Positions 47,530 to 50,028 of a stretch of 50,028 nucleotides of DNA are shown piece after piece. The translations under genes were made by a program, and so were the position numbers. Origin of the DNA: Clostridiales bacterium (GTDB taxonomy: Bacteria > Bacillota > Clostridia > Oscillospirales > Oscillospiraceae); contig DYBL01000004.1 in the NCBI GenBank assembly GCA_019418625.1, forward strand, positions 1-50,028, written 5' to 3'. The notes under the pieces were generated by a model that did not search any database, had not been told where the DNA came from, and was given only the letters and a program-made list of their open reading frames with translations. The stretch's first letter is position 1; each line of letters starts with the position of its first letter.

Positions 47530-47558
47530 ATTATATCACAGGCATGGCTCAGCGTCAA
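47530..47558 (-). promoter_or_regulatory. sigma-A promoter of the cytidylate-kinase-like gene
   Basis: On the minus strand TTGACG (47553-47558), 17 bases, perfect TATAAT (47530-47535), about 100 bases upstream of the start. Confidence 0.8.
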
Positions 47559-47638
47559 ACGAAAGGAAAAACATGGATGACAGGAGACAAGATCCGTGCT
47601 AAAATGGCACCATATTTCCGGCAAAGGAGCAATGCGCA

Positions 47639-48805
47639 ATGACACAATTGGAAAACGCCCTGCATTATCTGGATCAGTATCACGATGAGATGCTGTTTTT
47701 ATGGGAGACCCTGGTGAAAATGGAATCTCCCAGTGCCGACCCGGCCGCCATCGACCTGCTGGCAAGCCACCTGGACACCTACTGCCGCGCGCTGGGCATG
47801 GAGACGGAAAAGCTTCGTCCGGAAGGAGCGGGCGCGTGCCTTGCCGCCTGGACCGCTCCCCAGGCGCTGCCGCCGGTTTTGCTGCTGGGCCACATGGATA
47901 CCGTCCACCCCGTGGGCAGCTTTCCCGGCGGGCCCTGGCGGGTGGAGGGCGACAGCGTGTACGGTCCCGGCGTCCACGACTGCAAGGGCGGACTGGTGAT
48001 CGCCCTGTACGTGATCCGCGCATTGCAGCACGCCGGCTATGACCGCCGCCAGCTCAAGCTGGTGACCGTCAGCGACGAGGAGACCGGCCACTCCCTTTCC
48101 CGTATGGCGGCCGTGGATTTCCTGGAGTCCCACGCCCGGGGCTGCGGGGCCGCCTTCACCTTTGAAAGCGGCCTGCCCGACGGCACACTGGTCACCCGCC
48201 GCAAGGGCGGCGGCGTCATCCGCCTGGATGTGGAGGGCATTGCCAGCCACTGCGGCACGGCTCCTGAAAAGGGTGCCAGCGCCATCCGGGAGGCTGCCCG
48301 GAAGATCGTGGCCATCGAGGATCTGACGGACTTCGACCATGTGACCTTCAACTGCGGCAAGATCTCCGGCGGCACCAGCGTCAACACCATCCCCGCCGCC
48401 TGCGGTGTGGATATCTGCATCCGGTTCCACTCCAACCAGGAGCGGGATGCGGCCATGGAAAAGGTGCGCGCCATCTGCGCCAAGGTGGAAACGCCCCATA
48501 CCCGCTGCACCCTGGGGCCCCTCATGGGCTTCCCCGCCATGGAGGAACTGCCCCGGACCGCGGAGCTGGTGAAAGTCTACGGCGACGCCAGTGAGGCTCT
48601 GGGCCTGGGGCGGCCCGGCACCGTGGGCACCGCCGGCTGCTCTGACAGTGCCTACACCACCTCCATGGGTATTCCCACCCTCTGTGCCGTGGGCGTTCTG
48701 GGCGAGGGGCAGCACTCTCCCCACGAGCACGCCTCCATCTCCTCCCTGCTCTCCCAGGCCAAGCGGCTCACTGCCGCCATTCTGGCCCTGCCTGACAGCT
48801 TTTAA
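47639..48805 (+). CDS. M20 family metallopeptidase, first of a tandem pair
   Basis: The 388-residue protein is a CPG2-like M20 enzyme with a dinuclear zinc site. The motifs are LLGHMDTVHP (about residues 81-90), GPGVHDCKGG (bridging Asp, about 109-118), VSDEETGHS (catalytic Glu pair, about 143-151), FESGLPDG (about 173-180) and the late His in SPHEHAS (near 361). A lid/dimerisation domain lies in the middle (about 190-300). Such enzymes hydrolyse C-terminal Glu/amino-acid amide bonds or small dipeptides. It has AAAGGAG before the ATG. The next gene is a close paralogue 12 bases downstream. It is not the YgeY type despite the purine genes elsewhere. Confidence 0.9.
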   Translation: MTQLENALHYLDQYHDEMLFLWETLVKMESPSADPAAIDLLASHLDTYCRALGMETEKLRPEGAGACLAAWTAPQALPPVLLLGHMDTVHPVGSFPGGPWRVEGDSVYGPGVHDCKGGLVIALYVIRALQHAGYDRRQLKLVTVSDEETGHSLSRMAAVDFLESHARGCGAAFTFESGLPDGTLVTRRKGGGVIRLDVEGIASHCGTAPEKGASAIREAARKIVAIEDLTDFDHVTFNCGKISGGTSVNTIPAACGVDICIRFHSNQERDAAMEKVRAICAKVETPHTRCTLGPLMGFPAMEELPRTAELVKVYGDASEALGLGRPGTVGTAGCSDSAYTTSMGIPTLCAVGVLGEGQHSPHEHASISSLLSQAKRLTAAILALPDSF

Positions 48806-48817
48806 GGAGGTGCCGCC

Positions 48818-49987
48818 ATGGCGACCATGCAGGAATCCGCCCTTTCCTATCTGGACAGCTGCCGGGAGGAAATGCTGCGGCTGTGGGAGACCATCGTGCG
48901 TCTGGAGACGCCCAGCACCGACGCGGCAGCCGTGAGCCGTCTGGCCAGTCACCTGGACACCTATTGTGACGCCCTGGGCATGATGACGGAAAAGTTCCAG
49001 CCCCAGGGGGCCGGGCTGTGCCTGGCTGCCCGCACGCCGTCCGCGTCATTGCCGCCGGTTTTGCTGCTGGGCCATCTGGACACAGTCCACCCCGCCGGCA
49101 GCTTCCCCGGCGGACCCTGGCGGGTAGAGGGCGACACCGTCTGCGGCCCCGGCGTCCATGACTGCAAGGGCGGGCTGGTGATCGCCCTGTATGTGATCCG
49201 GGCGCTGCTGCACGCGGGCTACGACCGCCGTCAGCTTCGCCTGGTGCTGCTGAGCGACGAGGAAACGGCCCACACCCTCTCCCAGCGGCAGACCGTTGAC
49301 TTTTTGCAGCGGCAGGCCATGGGCTGCGGCGCCGCCTTCACCGTGGAAAGCGGGCTGCCCGACGGGCAGATCATCACTGCCCGCAAAGGAGGCGGCATCC
49401 TGCCCCTGCGGGTGCAGGGCATCGCCAGCCATGCGGGCACCGCCCCGGAAAAGGGCGCCAGCGCCGTATTGGAGGCCGCCAGGAAGATCGTGGCCATTCA
49501 CGCCCTCTCCGACCCCGCCCATGTCACCTACAACTGCGGCATCATCCACGGCGGCACCAGCGCCAATGTGGTGCCTGACCGCTGTGAGGTCTCTGTGGCC
49601 ATCCGCTTCCGCACCAACCAGGATCACCGCCAGGCCATGGACGCCCTGCATGAGATCTGCGGCCGGGTGGAGACACCGGGCACCAGCTGCACCCTGGGTC
49701 CGCTGGTGGGCTTCCCCGCCATGGAGGAGCTGCCCCGTACCGCGACGCTGGCAAAAATCTACCAGGACGCCAGCGAGGCTCTTGGCCTGGGCCGTCCCGG
49801 AACCGCTTACAGCGCCGGCTGCTCTGACAGTGCTTACACCGCGTCCATGGGCATCCCCACGCTCTGCGCTGTGGGCGTTTTGGGCGAAGGACAGCATTCT
49901 CCCCACGAGCACGCCGACCTATCTTCCCTTCTGCCCCAGGCCAAGCGGCTGGCAAATGCCATTTTGTCCCTGCCGGACGATTTTTGA
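48818..49987 (+). CDS. M20 family metallopeptidase, second of a tandem pair
   Basis: The 389-residue paralogue of the preceding gene keeps every metal and catalytic position: LLGHLDTVHP, GPGVHDCKGG, LSDEETAHT, VESGLPDG and SPHEHAD. Long identical runs such as TLCAVGVLGEGQHSPHEHA show a fairly recent duplication. Differences cluster in the N-terminal 40 residues, the middle lid region and residues near the specificity pocket, so the two may differ in substrate. It has an AAGGAGG ribosome site. The last 41 bases of the window after the stop show no gene or clear terminator. Confidence 0.9.
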   Translation: MATMQESALSYLDSCREEMLRLWETIVRLETPSTDAAAVSRLASHLDTYCDALGMMTEKFQPQGAGLCLAARTPSASLPPVLLLGHLDTVHPAGSFPGGPWRVEGDTVCGPGVHDCKGGLVIALYVIRALLHAGYDRRQLRLVLLSDEETAHTLSQRQTVDFLQRQAMGCGAAFTVESGLPDGQIITARKGGGILPLRVQGIASHAGTAPEKGASAVLEAARKIVAIHALSDPAHVTYNCGIIHGGTSANVVPDRCEVSVAIRFRTNQDHRQAMDALHEICGRVETPGTSCTLGPLVGFPAMEELPRTATLAKIYQDASEALGLGRPGTAYSAGCSDSAYTASMGIPTLCAVGVLGEGQHSPHEHADLSSLLPQAKRLANAILSLPDDF

Positions 49988-50028
49988 GCGCGGCACAGCG
50001 TCGGACCTATTACACATATATATTATAT

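Noticed and set aside
47639..49987. M20 peptidases as the YgeY peptidase of the purine gene set
   Set aside because: Motif context (VHDCKGG, GHMDTVHP) is CPG2-like and differs from what I recall of YgeY, and the genes are far from ygfK and dpaL.
1..50028. CRISPR arrays, tRNA/rRNA genes, transposases or prophage
   Set aside because: No regularly spaced repeats, cloverleaf sequences, transposase motifs or phage genes were seen on reading both strands. A tRNAscan or profile search could still find something short.

Overview
The window comes from a GC-rich member of the Bacillota, most likely a gut clostridium of the Oscillospiraceae (Flavonifractor, Lawsonibacter or Dysosmobacter type). The family placement is an inference from gene content: a ylxM-ffh-rpsP-khpA / rimM-trmD neighbourhood, the YfmF/YfmH peptidase pair, an SLH-domain surface protein, sigma-A promoters with near-consensus hexamers, frequent TTG/GTG starts, ATGA stop/start overlaps, and anaerobe-type Fe-S enzymes. 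No tRNA, rRNA, CRISPR array, transposase or phage gene was found. The DNA looks like an ordinary chromosome with short intergenic spacers and bidirectional terminators between convergent genes.

Positions 1-17099 are almost all minus strand. They hold a UPF0210/UPF0237 pair, a threonine/lysine entry operon (UPF0735 ACT protein, homoserine dehydrogenase, aspartokinase), an M18 aminopeptidase, an unusual Sua5-CoaE fusion, RF1, a flavodoxin, a YdcF-like protein, an ABC-F ATPase, MurF, Ddl, an SLH protein and a RodA-type SEDS protein. The stretch from Ddl to RodA is a cell-wall block. At 17100-19065 the plus strand carries tsaE-tsaB-upp behind a divergent promoter. With the Sua5 half of the fusion, three of the four bacterial t6A enzymes lie in this window.

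Positions 19107-21349 encode a hemolysin III homologue and an AgcS symporter on the minus strand. Positions 21582-27017 are the most interesting part. A strong promoter is followed at once by a switch-like leader (a compact hairpin with a large internal loop, an antiterminator arm and a 13-bp intrinsic terminator), then ssnA, ygfK and a YczE-type membrane protein. ssnA and ygfK belong to the anaerobic purine (xanthine/urate) catabolic gene set of gut bacteria. Another member, the diaminopropionate ammonia-lyase gene ygeX/dpaL, is at 38101-39306, and a stand-alone ModE-like regulator is at 46360. Between ssnA and ygfK a 71-bp direct repeat of the ssnA 3' end flanks about 135 bp packed with perfect hairpins.

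Positions 27069-33829 (minus) carry folD, lgt, yfmH, yfmF, an M19 dipeptidase and a DUF819 membrane protein. Positions 34029-38063 (plus) hold the SRP/translation operons, interrupted by a small minus-strand membrane gene. Then come dpaL (minus), a 3D-domain cell-wall protein with WalR-like upstream sites (plus), a YjjG-like HAD phosphatase (minus), rsmA and a divergent PEP carboxykinase (plus). A minus-strand group follows (aldo/keto reductase with Fe-S tail, a WapI-like protein, a zinc-ribbon membrane protein), then modE-like (plus), a cytidylate-kinase-like protein (minus) and two tandem M20 peptidases (plus) reaching the right edge.
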